Below the pieces are notes generated by a model that saw only the letters and a list, made by a program, of their open reading frames with translations, was not told the DNA's origin and did not search any database. From NCBI GenBank assembly GCA_026874595.1, contig CM049306.1, positions 64,984,019-65,048,018 of the forward strand: a stretch of DNA of 64,000 nucleotides, in the 5' to 3' direction. Source of the DNA: Sipunculus nudus (taxonomy: Eukaryota > Annelida > Sipuncula > Golfingiida > Sipunculidae). Positions 23,356 through 36,715 of the stretch are shown here, in pieces. The position numbers and the translations under genes were made by a program. Numbering within the stretch: the first letter of the stretch is position 1; every line of letters starts with the position of its first letter.

Positions 23356-24059
23356 TTTTTTAGCGAACCTGTGAGCTTATGCAATGGTGCGGTGGCGTGC
23401 GTCATGTGTCGTGCATTGTGCGTTGTGCGTCGTCTGTACGTTAACCATAGCTATCTCAAAAATGGGAGGAGCTAGCATCACCAAATTTTTTGCAAATATC
23501 AGTCATCCAAAAAACTATTTATCGGATATTGTATATTTTTTTTCTAACTGCATTTTCTTAGATTTTATAGGGAAAAAGCTAAAAAAGCTTTAAAAATTTT
23601 CTTCTCCGAAAGTGTCCAGCCAAATTGTCCAATATTTCACAGAAATGATCCCTGGAACAATCTTTCTCAAGTTTGTTTGTATGGTTCAAGTTTCGAGTTT
23701 TTTGGCCGAGTAACAGGAGGTTGAACTTTGTTAACCGTGCAAAAAAGCATATTAAATTACAATCTCAGAAACGGCTGGAGCTATCATCACCAAATTTTAT
23801 GCCAATGTTGGTCACATAGGTCATATCTGAAATTGAGGTATTGGTGGCGCCACCTGCATCAGCCTTTTTTGTACGGGGTCATTAGTACCTGTATCACACT
23901 GAGGGCTACAAAAAACTTCTTCTCTGAAACCATACGGCCAAAAATGTTTAATATCGCACAGAAATGATCCTAGGGGAGTGCTTTCTGAAGTTTGTTCAAA
24001 TGGTCTCTATTCAGTGACTTTTGGGTAAGTTATGGGAAGCTGAATTTAGTGATATGCCA
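23356..24059 (+). repeat. E-family repeat, copy 1
   Basis: Begins TTAGCGAACCTGTGAGC, followed by GTC/GTGC-rich sequence and 'ctatctcaaaaatgggagg'. An exact GGTGGCGCCACC lies at 23843 in the unit 'attgaggtattggtggcg'. It matches 33206-33800 and, in part, 56900-57060. It continues without a clear end into H-family text. Confidence 0.6.
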
Positions 24060-25614
24060 TAACAGCCCATTTTAGCTCAGTGGCTACAAAGGTCTTCTTC
24101 TCAAAAACCACTGAGCCAAATTCTTAAATCTCACACATTAATTATCCTCAGATGTTGATAATTCAAGTTTGTTCAAATGGTTTTGGTTCAGTGCTTTTTG
24201 GCTGAGTTACTTTAAGCTGAACTTAGCCAGTTTGCTGTATCTTCCTATATGAGTTATAAACTTGCGAAACATTTTTCAAACTGATGCCACAGAAGCCAGT
24301 TTGTTAAATATTTTACAATAATATTCCCTACAATAATTCTTATAATAATTGTCATTAATGGTGCCACATGAATGATTTTTGGCTGAATTATGGAGATTGA
24401 ATTGAGTCATTTTATCATATATGTAAGCTGTGTGATGCTGTTACATCTAGCCTGGCACCAGTTTATCAGCATCTATTACATCATGCCACTAGACATTTAG
24501 ATTTCAGGTTATATTTGGTTAATATTGACAAGAAAGTTTTTTTAAAAGCTTTTAAAAAATTTAGATTTATGATTTAAGTTCTTCATCATACCAGGCAATG
24601 TTACAATCATAGATATTTAGCTCTCTGTGGCTATGTAAAAAAAACTGTACGTGGATTATAAATTATTTGTATCCCTACTCAACTTAATTCAAGAATTTGC
24701 TATCAATGATATATATCTGTATTTTAATTTTGCATTCAGTATGCATCCGTAATAATTTTACATATATTCCTGATTTCTTTTTTTTCATAAAAAGTCAGCT
24801 GAAAAGCATTTTGTATTTTGAAAATAAAATTCAAAGTTATTTCAAGTAGTGACCACTTTTGTGTACAGATGGCAGCACTTGGTTTACCATTGGCAGATTG
24901 CCAGTGCCTTGATGTTGGCCATTAGCCAAGATGATGTCAGCTCTATAAATAGTTTTGGCACAGTGCCAGGATTGGAAGAAGTGCAGCCAGGTATAGATCA
25001 AGAGTTCACTCAGTGCAGTAGCTGCATTCTATTTATAGCTTTGGCAGACTGCTCACTGCATCATATTTGGCACCAAAGTTCAGCCTGAATCTATTTATAG
25101 CTTTGGCAGACTGCCAAGTGTCAGATTATGCAACAGGTCAAGAGTTCACTCAGTGCAGCCAGATACAGGTCAAAAGTTCACTCAGTCTAGCCAGTTGCAG
25201 GTCAAGAGTTTGCTCAGTGCAGCAGCTTGAGGCAGCAATTTGTCACAGGTCACTTGTGGGCAACTGCCTTACTCACCTAAGCCTTGTCAGCCCAGTGCAT
25301 CAAACTCTGGTGAAGTTTGATGTATTGGACTTATACCTGTCTATGCGTCTTTGATGGTATTCTCATTTACAAGACAGGTGGTGCCACCTACAGTGACTTT
25401 TGCAGTGTATGCGCCTGCTTATTTCTACAGAGGATTTTGATACATATCGGGTAGCTTTATAGTGTACAAGACTGGTGGTGCCACCTACAATAAATTTTGC
25501 ACAGTGTATTTACCTGCTTTTTTTCACAGGAGGGGTTTGACATATCAGTCTGACATTGGGCATATTTATATATCTCTTCGTTATATATAAGACTGGTGGT
25601 GCCAGCTACAATCA
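24060..25614 (+). repeat. H-family repeat, copy 2
   Basis: Near-identical to 13841-15470 over about 1.4 kb, including the 'tcaagagttcactcagtgc' modules. It ends in units with GGTGGTGCCACC (about 25378 and 25473). Directly followed by a B-family 5' end at 25615. Confidence 0.7.
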
Positions 25615-28600
25615 TTGTATCCGGCAAAACAGAGTTTTGCGGATACTATGTTTTCAGTCAGACGCCGACGCTGCCGCCATCACCGCATAGGTTTCCAGGG
25701 AACTCCTCCATAACCACTGAGCAGAATTTTTTAAAATTCGGAATTATGATCGGTCAAATGTGAACTGCTGAGCCCTCCTTTTGGTTGACCTCTGACCTTT
25801 CCTCTCTGCCCAGCATCCATTTTTAGCTCAGCTGACTATAAGTCATCTGAGCTATAGTCGTGGTCCATTGTCCGTCGTCCGTCCGTCTGTCCGTCCGTCC
25901 GTCCGTCCGTCCGTCCGTAGATGTGGCACGTTTTGAAACCGTAAGACCTAGGAATCCAAAATTCAGCATAATGTTAGATGTCCCCAAGATCTCCTACCAA
26001 GCCAAAAACTGGGTCTTTGCGACTTCATTCCTTTGAGAAATTAAGAAAAAACCTCAATTTTTTATTAAAAACCTATTTTCACACTTTAGGACTGCCTAAT
26101 ATCAAAACCACTCATCTGTTTTTCCTCATATTTCCTATAAATAATCCTCTATATAATTCCTATGTACATGCCAGAAATTAGGTCTGTATTATTTAATTTA
26201 AAAAAGTTATGGGCCCAAACATAATGCATTTTGTAAATAATCAGGAAAGAAATTTTATCACTTAACACAAAACTTGTTAAAGCTAAGCCCTTTTTTTCCA
26301 GTAATATTACTTTTATTAATCAAAATTAAATTGTATACCCAAAATTAGATCAAAATCTTTGAAATTTTTAAAAATTTTAGCAAAAATAAAAAATTGGTAC
26401 CTTAAATTTTGCCCAACTTTGACCATGGCACGTTTTTTTGCTGTAACTGGTGTGGATTTAATTTTCACAGCATGTTTTTGTTAGCATTTCAACTGTTAAC
26501 ACCAAAAATTTGAAACCAGTTGATCAAAAACTGTAGATTTTATTCAAGTTTTCAAGCACCATGTCACATATTGCTAGTGTTATGCAGTTTGCTAGAGCTC
26601 AGCTCCCGAGCTTCAGCTCTAGGTTCCTTAAATTTGGCATACAGTTAGATTTCTCCAAAATCCCCTACCATGCCAAGAATTTGGTCACTAGAACTTAATT
26701 CCTTCGAGATATCAATGAAAAACTTCATTTTTCCATTAAAAACCAATGTTACACTTTAAGACTGCCTAATATCAAAACCACTGATCTGACTTTGATCATA
26801 TATAATATACATATTTTTCTATACATTCACTATGCACATGCCAGAAATGATGTCAGTATTGTGTATTTTTTTTAAGTTATGGGCCCAAACATAATGCACT
26901 TTGTAAAAAATCAAGAAATATATTTACTCCCTTAACAAGGGCATTGCTGAAGCTAGAGATCTTTTTTGTCAGGGATGTAACATTATTTAATCAAGATTCA
27001 ATTGAATACCCAAAATTAGTTCTGAATTTTTCAAATTTTATAAGTTATTAGTATAAATATAAAATTAGTACCTTAAATTTTGCCCAACTGTGACCATGGC
27101 ACGTTTGTTTCCCGTGAGCACTGTTGATATAATTTTCATATCATGCACACATAAGGATTTCAGATTTTTAGTTTAGAAAGCTGAAAGAAATTTGCCAAAT
27201 ATTGTAGCTTTTATTAATGTTTTTTATGAGACCCTGTCAGACTTTGGCTCTCTCCAGCCCCTCTTGAGTCACCTGTATGTTGACCTTGTTGACCTTTCAT
27301 CAAATTATGCACGCTTGAGGGGAGAATCCAGGCAGCTGATGGCCAGCCACAGTTGATCCAGGTGTTCAACCCAACTCATCTAGTAGTTTTAACCAACAAC
27401 ATAACAATAAACAATAAATTAATAAATTTTTATTGGTTTTTAATAACAAATTAAAGAAAAATAGAAAAGGAATTTGTTAGTTTATAATAACAACAAATTA
27501 ACTTGCAATTACTGATGATATAAGAATCTTGTATCGATGGGTAGAATGTCACATATTCCAAATAACACCATGCAGTCACTTATGGCATTTTTCAGTTCAT
27601 TTTTAATGATAAAGAAGTAAATCATATTATTCATTACTAATCATTAAGGATTATATGAAGGAAATTAATGATAGACAAAGATGCAGTTGATAATATTAAT
27701 CTAGATTCCTACTGTGTCTAGTGTGTACATTGATGTGAAATTAGGCCAAAATGAATTTTTTACAGTTATTTTTTAATAAAAATAAAAGCCATAAAACCAG
27801 GTACTTATGATCATTATTTAAATGTGTGAATTTTGTATATTCTGGATTCTCAACATCATTGTTTGGTGAAAACTGAATAAATACCAGACATGGTGCGAAT
27901 ACTTTGTATTTAAATACGAATATGATTATGTACTCCATTATAAAATTTCTTGCATAAAGAATGGGAATTTAGGTAAAAATGAAAGTATATGAATACTCGT
28001 GCAAATACTTTCAAAATGTATTCATGAATGCATTCATGAATATATTCTTTAATATTATTTTAATAATCATATCAATTATATTTCATTTTAAAAAATCATA
28101 TGATTCTCTTATTTTTTTTAATAAAAATTATATTAGGGACAATATTTGTAATTTTTTTAATAAATAGTTAAACTCTTATATTATATGTTCTGCTTATAAG
28201 TTATATGGCCAAGTCAAAATCTGTGTGACAGTAGTACTCCATTTGTTAATAAAATAAATGAAATCAATCCTCTTCCCTGTCTCCAAAGGTACAAAATCAT
28301 ACATAAGCTAAACAACAACAATTCATAATACAGCTTATATTTATTACCACACAAAACCAGCATGTGCCTCATTTCTAAATAATATTTTTTTATCATAAAT
28401 AACAGCTGAGCGTCGTGACCCATAGGTCCCTTGTTGTGTCTGTTTCCACACATAAACCCACAAATCTCGGGAACTGTTTGACCGATAAGGCTAAAGATTT
28501 TGCACAAATGTAGCCCTTGGAAAGCTTTATAACATACACTAAAAATTGTGGCGCCACCTGCAACCATTTTTGCACAGCGTCCATCTGTTTATCTGCCTTG

Positions 28601-29413
28601 GGATAAAAACACTCATATCTCTGCATTGGTTGGACTTATCCACCTGAAATTTTGCATGTGTATTCATCCTGGATAGCTTTCTGCATTTTATGACAGGTGA
28701 CACCACTTACATTCATGATCAGGCTGCAGACATTCAGGCTTATATCTCAGAACTGGTTTGACATATCCTCCTGAAGTTTTGCATGTGTATAGATCTCACA
28801 TAGCTCTTAATCATACACAACATTGGTGGTGCCACCTGCTACCATTTTGGCATAGCGTCCGTCTGTTTGTCTGCCATGGGCTAAAATCACTTATATCTTA
28901 GTAGTGGTTTGACTTATCTGCCTAAAATTTTGCATGTTAATACATCTTGGATAGCTTTCTGGATTCTTTGGCAGGTGGCGCCACCTACATTTATGTATAA
29001 GCTGCAGACATTCAGGCTTATATCTCAGGACTGGTTTGACATATCCCCCTGAAATTTTGCATGTGTATAGATCTCACAAAGCTCTCAGTCATACACAATA
29101 TTGGTGGTGCCACCTGCCACCATTTTTGCACAGCATCCGTCTGTTTTTCTGCCGTGGGCTAAAATCACTCATATCTCAGTAGTGGTTTGACTTATCTGCC
29201 AAAAATTTTGCATGTTTATACAGCTTGGACAGCTTTCTGGATTTTGTGGTATGTGGCGCAACCTTCATACACATTTCCGCTGCAGACATTCAGGCTTTTA
29301 TGCAACACACCTCACTCTATTTCCCCTTGCCACTCAATCCATGCCTCACTTCACCTTTCCTACTCTGATTTGGGCAGATACATGTAGTCGCTTTTTGACA
29401 TCCCATATTCTAG
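25615..29413 (+). mobile_element. B-family Helitron-like element, interrupted by a D element
   Basis: 5' end TTGTATCCGGCAAAAC folding back to TTTTGCGGATACTATG. The 3' end CATATTCTAG (29404-29413) is preceded by an inverted-repeat remnant ('gggcagatacatgtag'). The sequence is split at 25820/28435 by a complete D element: the left side stops in 'gcccagcatccat' and the right resumes with 'tgtgtctgtttccacac', which together match the continuous 'cccagcgtccatttgtg' and 'catctgtttccacac' at 15652-15682 with no duplication. Right part: three B units with palindromes, exact at 28974, variants at 28549, 28825 and 29105. Confidence 0.7.
25821..28434 (+). mobile_element. Complete D-family Helitron-like element (2.6 kb)
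   Basis: Full length: 5' TTTTAGCTCAGCTGAC hairpin, (CCGT)n microsatellite at 25880-25918, AT-rich non-coding body, and a 3' end with the inverted counterpart CAGCTGAGC, hairpin GACCCATAGGTC and terminal CCTTGT. No A-type array inside. Its body matches 1-2149, 36716-38707 plus 44427-44807, and 62022-63600. No coding capacity, so mobilised in trans if at all. Confidence 0.75.
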
Positions 29414-29465
29414 TTTTTATGTTGTGTGCACCCATGCCAGAATTGCAGCAGTGATGTTTGTTTAA
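29414..29465 (+). repeat. G-family fragment, left of TAT copy 2
   Basis: 'gtgcacccatgccagaatt' and 'cagcagtgatgtttg' match the uninterrupted G copy at about 35567-35612. G continues at 31178 after TAT copy 2. Confidence 0.6.
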
Positions 29466-31177
29466 TTGTATCCCCAGACAAAGTAGGGATACTAAGGTTT
29501 CACGACGGTCATGCCGCCGCCGCCGCCGCAGAAAAACCTTGTGAGCGGTATAACTCAAAAAATATTTCACTGATCTTTTTCAAACTTTACATTTGTATAG
29601 ATATAGGTAAGGGAGGAAGCCTATTTAAAATGGGGTCATGACCTATGCTAGGAGAGTGACCTTGACCTTGAATAGGTCCATTTTTGCTGAAAATAACACA
29701 AATTCTTAAATATCTCAAGTAAGCTTGCATGGACTGCTCCAAAAATCAAGGTGACCGAAGATCATGGATAGCCTTGTGATATACCGGAAACTGGTGGCGC
29801 CACCTATTATCCTTTTCTTGTTTTTGCGTCTTTTAATACCCCCAAAAACTAATGGACAGATTTCTTTCATATTATGCACATATAGAGAGATGGGTTATGG
29901 GATAAGGTCTATTTACATTTTGGTCATGACCTTTACCATTAGAGTGTCCTAGACCTTTAATGAGTCCATATTTGGTGAAAATCACACACCTCTTATGATA
30001 TCTCCAGTGTTGTATTTATGTGACTTATGTATGGCCCACCACTAAAGTAAGAACCCTATAGGTTCTAGGGTCATAAGGTCAAAGGTCAAGGTCACTGGAC
30101 TGGCGTCTTAAAAGATACTGTGGATGCATTTTAAGCCATGCATTTTAAGCCAAACTTTCATCCCAGGTCTTCCATCTTGAATATATAGCTCACTTGCCAA
30201 TAGTGGATGATCCATATCAATTTTGGGGTCGCAAGGTCAAAGGTCAAGGCCACAGGAGCTATCTGTCAAAAAATTAGTTTCTGAATGATAATTCCTGCTT
30301 TTATTGATGTATTGATTTCAAACTTGACTTATATATGTCCCATTGAAAAAGCAAGACTCCAATTGATTTTGGGGTCATGAGGTCAAAGGTCAAGGTCACA
30401 GGACACATCTTTAAAAAGATTGTGGATGCATTTTCAGCCAAACAATTCATCTCAGATCTTTCATCTTGCATATATATTTCACCTGCCAAGAGTGGAAAAC
30501 CCCTATCAATTTTGAGGTCACAAGGTCAAAGGTGAAGGTCACAGGAGCCATCTGACCAAAAATTAGTTTCTGGATGATAATTCCTGCTTTTATTGATGTA
30601 TGGATTTCAAACTTGACTTGTATATGACCCATTAGAAAAGCAAGACCCGAATTGATTTTGGGGTGATGAGGTCAAAGGTCAAGGTCACAGGACACATCTT
30701 TAAAAAGATGTGGATGCATTTTCAGCCAAACATTTCATCTCAGATCTTTCATCTTGCACATATAGTTCACCTGCCAAGAGAGGAAGAACCCTATCAATTT
30801 TGAGGTCACAAGGTCAAAGGTGAAGGTCACAGGAGCCACTGTCCAAAAATTAGTTTCTGGATAATAATTCCTGCTTTTATTGATGTATAGATTTCAAACT
30901 TGACTTGTATATGTCCCATTGGAAAAGTAAGACCCAAATTGATTTTGGAGTCATGAGGTCAAAGGTCTTGCAAGGTCACAGGACACATCTTTAAAAAGAT
31001 AAAGGTCACAGGACCAACATCTTCAAAAAGATTGTGGATTGATAGAAGGAAGAAACAATAATTGCTTGCCAAGTGTCAGTATATGCTGCTAAAAATAGGG
31101 GCCTATTCTTAAAGGGGGGGGGGGGCGTACTATGTCTGGGGATACTCTGGCACCTGCGGTGCCAAGAAATGTCTAGT
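29466..31177 (+). mobile_element. TAT-family Helitron-like element, copy 2 (1.7 kb)
   Basis: 5' TTGTATCCCCAGACAAAG, 3' hairpin GGCACCTGCGGTGCC and terminal CTAG. It contains one exact GGTGGCGCCACC (29793) and an AGGTCA-rich tandem array of about 285 bp units (main sites at about 30077, 30380 and 30670). The flanks rejoin as a continuous G-family sequence: left '...gatgtttgttta', right 'ttgtttcttgtt'. The unoccupied version is 'gatgtttgtgtattgtttc' at about 35602-35620. No target duplication. Confidence 0.8.
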
Positions 31178-31318
31178 TGTTTCTTGTTCTAAGTGTTTAG
31201 TGCTTGCATTGTTCATATACATGTTACACATGTTCTTGAAAAGTAATGGTCCAGCATTGAAGCATTATACCTGGTGTAATCTCATTGCACAGGTTCGCAT
31301 TAGGCCTGTAGGCCTTGT
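31178..31318 (+). repeat. G-family 3' end
   Basis: Right half of the G copy split by TAT copy 2. It ends with AGGCCTGTAGGCCTTGT, a 6+6 bp hairpin then TTGT. The same end is at about 35739, 45488 and 59004. Confidence 0.65.
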
Positions 31319-32900
31319 TTATTAATTTTTCTCTTATTTTTGAGACCTCAAAAGATGCCGTCATCTGTTAACAGGGCACATATCATAACAGCTGGACCTG
31401 GAATATTCTCACTTTACATTCAGAGAGGTCCATGAAAAGTCTTCTTGAAAACCTGGAATTTGGTCTCTGTTACCCATATTCTTCAAGCTATTGGGCTCCA
31501 AAGCACCCCCCCCCCCCCCCCAGAAAAATTAAAATTTGATACAAAAGCTCAAATATCTGAACAACTAATGCATTGATCACCATGATTCTTTGCATGGATA
31601 TTGATCTTGGAGTGTTTCATCAGTTTCTGCAGACTGGTGGCGACACCTGTATTTTTTCGATTTTTTTATGATATTTTTTCTCTATTTTTGAGACCTTAAA
31701 AGATGCTGTCATCTGTTAACAGGGCCACCTGTATTTTTTCGATTTTTTTATGATATATTTTCTCTATTTTTGAGACCTTAAAAGATGCTGTCATCTGTTA
31801 ACAGGGCACAAATCGTAACAGCTGGACCTGGAATCTTCTCACTTTACATTCAGAGAGGTCCATGAAAAGTCTTCTTGAAAACCTGGATTTAGGTCTCTGT
31901 TACCCATATTCTTCAAGCTATGGGGCTCCGAAGTACCCCCCAGAGTAATTTTTTTATCTGTTTTTGAGACCTTAAAAGATGCAGTCATCTGTTAAAAGGG
32001 CACAAATCCTAACATCTAGACCTAGAATCTCCTTTCTTGACATGTTTGGAGGCCCATGAAAAGTCACCTTGGAAGCCTCAAATTAGGTCTCTGTCACCCA
32101 TATTGTCTGAGCTATGGGGCTCAGGAATACCCCCCAGAATAACTAAAAATTTGATACAAAAGCTCTGGTATCTGAACAACTAGTTCATTGATTGGCATTA
32201 TTCTTTGCATGCATATGCATCAATGAGGGTTTCATTAGTTTCTGCAAACTGGTGTTCCACCCGGACTTCTTTGAATTTTTACGCATTTTTATCTTTATTT
32301 TTGAGACCTTCAAAGATGTGGTTGTCTGTTAACAGGGCACAAATCATAATTATTTGAGCTTGAATCTTCTTTCTTGACATCCTGGGAGGAACATAAAAAA
32401 CTCCATGGAAACCTGAAATTTGGTCTCTGCTACCCATATTCTCTGAGCTATGGGTCTTAGAAGTACCTCCCAGAATAACTAAAAATTGATACAAAAGCTC
32501 CAGTATCTTAACAACTATTGCATTAATCACCCTGATTCTTTGCATGCATATTCATCATGGAATGTTTCATCAGTTCTTGTGGACTGGTGGCACCACCTAT
32601 ATTAAAAAAAAAATTTAACACCTTTTTTTTTTGCTAGGCCTATTTATGAGACCTTCAAAGATGTGGTCGTCCCTTAACAGGGCTCAAATCGTAACCATTG
32701 GTCCTAGAATCTTCAAACTTGACATCCAGGGAGATCTGTGAAAAGTCTCCTTGGAAACGTGAATTAAGGTCTCTGTTACCCATCTATTCTGAGCTATGGG
32801 GCTTATAAGCACCCCTCAGAATAATTGAAAATTTGATACCAAAGTAGGGCACAAATCATAACCATGGGGCCCAAAATCTTCTAACCTGACATCCTGAGAG
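31319..32900 (+). repeat. A-type tandem array
   Basis: About five units with the usual landmarks. One short segment is duplicated (about 31670-31730 and 31731-31800, 'gattttttatgata'). Palindromes are decayed here (GGTGGCGACACC at about 31637, GGTGGCACCACC at about 32586). A 14-C run lies at 31506-31520 inside 'caaagcacccc', the position that holds 5-6 C in other units. Confidence 0.8.
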
Positions 32901-33205
32901 TTCCTTTATGTAAACATAAATAATCAATTTGTTTAAATCTGAAATCTGAAAATAAAAGCTTGAAAATTAAGCTAGTTATTGATTTTATTCTTGAGGCTCT
33001 ATTGTAGTCATTTCCTTTGATTACAGATTACAGATGCAGGGTCCCACTCCAGGTCACTGGAAGTCAGCTATGCCTGGGTTTCTGATTTGTTACAGTCACT
33101 GGGGGAGATCCCTGCTGTGACAGGTGTACAGTTATTCTCATATCACCATCCCAATGCTCCCCCCCCCCCTCACAAACCCAACCCACCAAGTGTTATGCAG
33201 TAATT
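32901..33205. other. Short low-repeat stretch with a C-run
   Basis: Nothing recognised except a C9-type run at about 33161-33170 preceded by 'atcaccatcccaatgc', the recurring poly-C context also seen at 12577, 54780 and elsewhere. Confidence 0.35.
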
Positions 33206-33800
33206 GTTAGCGAACCTGTGAGCTTATGTGATGGTGTTCCGTCGTCCGTCGTTTGTACGTTAACCCATACTATCTTGAAAACGGCACGAATTAGCATCAC
33301 GAAATGTTATGCATAAAATTAGTCATCTAAAAAACTTTATCAGATTTTGCTTATTTTTTGGCTAACTGCATTTTCTTAGATTTTATAGGGAAAAAGCTAA
33401 AAAAAGCTTAAAAAATCTTCTTCTCCGAATCTGTTCAGCCAAATTGTCCAATATTTTACAGAACTGATTCCTGGAACAATCTCTCTCAAGTTTGTTTGAA
33501 TGGTTTAAGTTTGGTGATTTTTTGGCCGAGTTACAGGAAGTTGAACTTAGTCATCTGTCCAAAAAAGCATACTAAAATTACAATCTCAGAAATGGCTTGA
33601 GCTATCATCACCAAATTTTATGCCAGTGTTGGTCACATGAGTCATATCTGAAATTGAGGTATTGGTGGTACCACCTGCATCGGCCTTTTTTGTAAGGGGG
33701 TCATCAATGCCCGTATCATACTGACAGCTAGGGTAGTGCTTTCTGAAGTTTGTTCAAATGGTCTCAGTTCAGTGACTTTTGGCTAAGTTATGGGAAGCTG
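33206..33800 (+). repeat. E-family repeat, copy 2
   Basis: Starts TTAGCGAACCTGTGAGC and parallels 23360-24050 with a shorter GTCC stretch. The palindrome position holds GGTGGTACCACC (about 33664). Confidence 0.6.
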
Positions 33801-35560
33801 AATTTAGTCATATGCCATAAAAGCCCATTTTAGCTAAGTGGCTACAAAAATCTTCTTCTCAAAAACCACTGGGCCAAATTCTTAAATCTCACATATTAAT
33901 TGTCCTTAGATGTTGATAATTCAAGTTTGTTCAAATGGTCTCAGTTCAGTGACTTTTGGCTGAGTTATTGGAAGCTGAATTTAGTCATATGCCATAACAG
34001 CCCATGTTAGCTAAGTGGCTACAAAAATCTTCTTCTCAAAAACCACTGGGCCAAATTCTTAAATCTCACACAATAATTATCCTTAGAAGTTGATAATTCA
34101 AGTTTGTTCAAATGGTTTTGGTTCAATGATTTTTGGCTGAGTTATGGGAAGCTGAACTTTGCCATTTTGCTGTATTTTCCCATATGAGTTATAAACCTAC
34201 AAAATGTTTTTCGACTTATGATACTGAGGCCAGTTTGTTTAATATTTTGCAAGAATAATTCCCTGAATCATTCTAATAATAATTGTCTTCTATGGTTAAA
34301 AAAAATGAATTTTGGCTCAATTATAAAGATTGAATTGAGTCATTTTACCATATATGTTAGCTGTGTGAAGCAGATACATCTAGCCTGGCACCAGTTTATC
34401 AGCATCCATTACATCATGCCTCTAGACATTTAGATTTAAGAATATCTATGGAAAATATTGACAAGAATGTTTTTTAAAAGCTTTTAAAAAATGTAGATTT
34501 ATGATATTACATATCATCTGTACACTAACTCATAATTTCTCAGGAATAGCAGGAGCTACCATCCCCAAATTTTATGCAATTATCAGTCACATATCAAATG
34601 TTGATGGATTCAGCTTATTTTTGCTATCTGCATTTACTTAGATTTTACAGGGAAAAAGCTGTAAAAAACTTTAAAAGTCTTCTTCTTGTAAACAGTCCAG
34701 CCAAATTGTTCAATATTTTACAGAAATGATCCCAGAGGCGAGCCTTCTCAAGTTTGTTCAAACGATCTGTGTTGGATAAATTTTAGCAGAGTTACATAAC
34801 AGGCGAAGATTGTGTTTGTTTCTTGAATAGTTTGAGAAACTGCCAATTGTTTCAGATTTGGCAACAGATCAAGAGTTTATTCAGTGCAGCCAAATATAGA
34901 TCAACAGTTCAGTCAGTGCAGCCAAGCACAAGGCATGTGATCACCTCATGGGCAGCATGTGATCATCTCATGGGTAGCATGTGATCACCTCATGAGTTTC
35001 ATATGATCACCTCATGGGTGTCATGCCCCTCAGGGCTGCATATGGAGCCCATCTGTGAGCTTATGCAATTGTGTGGCTACTATTTCAGATTTGGCAATAG
35101 GCAAAAGGTCAGCCTGGATTTATTTTTAGCTTTGGCAGACTGCCAACTGTGTCAGATTATGCAACAGGTCAAGAGTTCACTCAGTGCAGCCAGGTACAGG
35201 TCAAAAGTTCACTAAGTCTAGCCAGGTGCAGGTCAAGAGTTCACTCAGTGCAGTAGCCTGAGCCAGTAATTTGTCACAGTACACTCGGGGGCAACAGCCT
35301 TTCTCACCTAAGCCTGGTCAGCCCCATGCATCAGACTCAAGGTAAGTTTAATGTATTGGCCTGATATTCTGACCTGTCTATGTGTCTTTAATGGCTTTCT
35401 CGTTCACAAGACAGGTGTCGCCATCTACAATGACTTTTGCAAAGTGTATGTGCCTGCTTAATTCTACAGAGGAATTATATATATCAGCCTGAAATTGGGC
35501 ATATTTATACATGTCAAATAGCTTTGTTGAATACAAGACTGGTGGTGCTACCTACAATAA
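33801..35560 (+). repeat. H-family repeat, copy 3
   Basis: Two successive starts of the H body ('cccattttagctaagtgg' at about 33826 and 'cccatgttagctaagtgg' at about 34001), then the long H body, 'tcaagagttcactcagtgc' modules (35168-35250) and terminal palindrome-bearing units (about 35414 and 35539, decayed). A local fourfold repeat of 'gtgatcacctcatgg' lies at 34938-35020. Confidence 0.65.
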
Positions 35561-35739
35561 TTTTTGTGTTGTGTGCACCCATGCCAGAATTTCAGCAGTG
35601 ATGTTTGTGTATTGTTTCTTGTTCAAAATGTTAAGTACTTGCATTGTTCATATATATGAAAAGTAGTGGTTCAGCATTAAAGCATTATACCTGGTGTATA
35701 TCCATATGCACAGGTTCCCATTAGGCCTGTAGGCCTTGT
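35561..35739 (+). repeat. G-family element, uninterrupted copy
   Basis: Carries the intact site 'gtattgtttcttgttc' that TAT copy 2 occupies elsewhere, and ends AGGCCTGTAGGCCTTGT. Confidence 0.65.
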
Positions 35740-36715
35740 TATTGTTTTCACTGTATCTCCTTAATTGTAATGCTGTTTCCACTCCAATATGCAAAAACTT
35801 TCCTTGAAAAAGTAATTCAAGGTGTAATCCAGAAGATGCAATGTTGTGTAATGTAGCTTTTTTAAAGAAATCAATTTACTTTAAAATGATTTTAACAAAT
35901 ATAATTGAACCCATCAGTATGCTTAAATTTATAAAATATGAAGCACATTATGGATAAATAAAGACACAATTAAAAATTGTGAAATGTAAATCAAGTATTA
36001 TTTTTAGATATTTATTGTTTTGCAGATATAAAAGATATATTTTTTGTGATAAAAAATAAATAAACATTTGTATGCATGATGTGGTGTTATCTGACAAGAT
36101 TGAAATTTATGATGATGCAATTGAGAATTATGAATCAACTTTTATATTCAGATATATATGTTATATAGGAAATGTATAGGAATATAAACTTAAATTAAAA
36201 AAAAAATTGATGTGATAAAAAAATGAGGATTTAATACAAACATTTGTTCATTATTTTCCTGCCTCAGCAGAATTTGAAATCAGGCTTTGTTTGCCCTTTT
36301 TTATGTTGTTAAGTAGTATGTTAACTGTATACATTTCATAAAAAATACATATATATTTAATAATATATATTATACAAAAAAATATATTCAATTGTACAAA
36401 TGTGTAAACTACTGAAATGTCAACAGTTAATTAAAAAGCCAACTAATGATCATGGTAAAAGTTATTTATTACATGGTAATAATCATTTATTCCCAAACTG
36501 CTCACATGCTTCTGTTTCAACATTAGAAAACACATGGTCAGGTCACAAAATATTATTTGCAACAATTTCTAGCTCATCAATACAAACAAATCATATAAAC
36601 CAACCATGGCCTTTATTACCTCTTCCTCTTAAACTTTATCTCCATTTGATTTTATTTTAGATTTTTACCTTCAAGGTCAACTTCAGCTGAGAACAGTGAC
36701 CCATGGGTCCCTTGT
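35740..36715 (+). repeat. D-family fragment with 3' end
   Basis: AT-rich D-like body ('aacattagaaaacacatgg', also at 50857) ending CAGCTGAG plus GACCCATGGGTCCCTTGT at 36715. It contains the unoccupied 'agatttttaccttcaagg' site at about 36659-36676. The sequence after 36715 ('tcctcctatttaccata') continues mid-way into another D body, so one D copy may be nested in another. Confidence 0.55.

Noticed and set aside
14637-25088. Identical short frames at 14637-14864 and 24849-25088 as a duplicated gene
   Set aside because: The identity extends far beyond the frame in both directions at DNA level, with indels not in multiples of three, as expected for a non-coding repeat.
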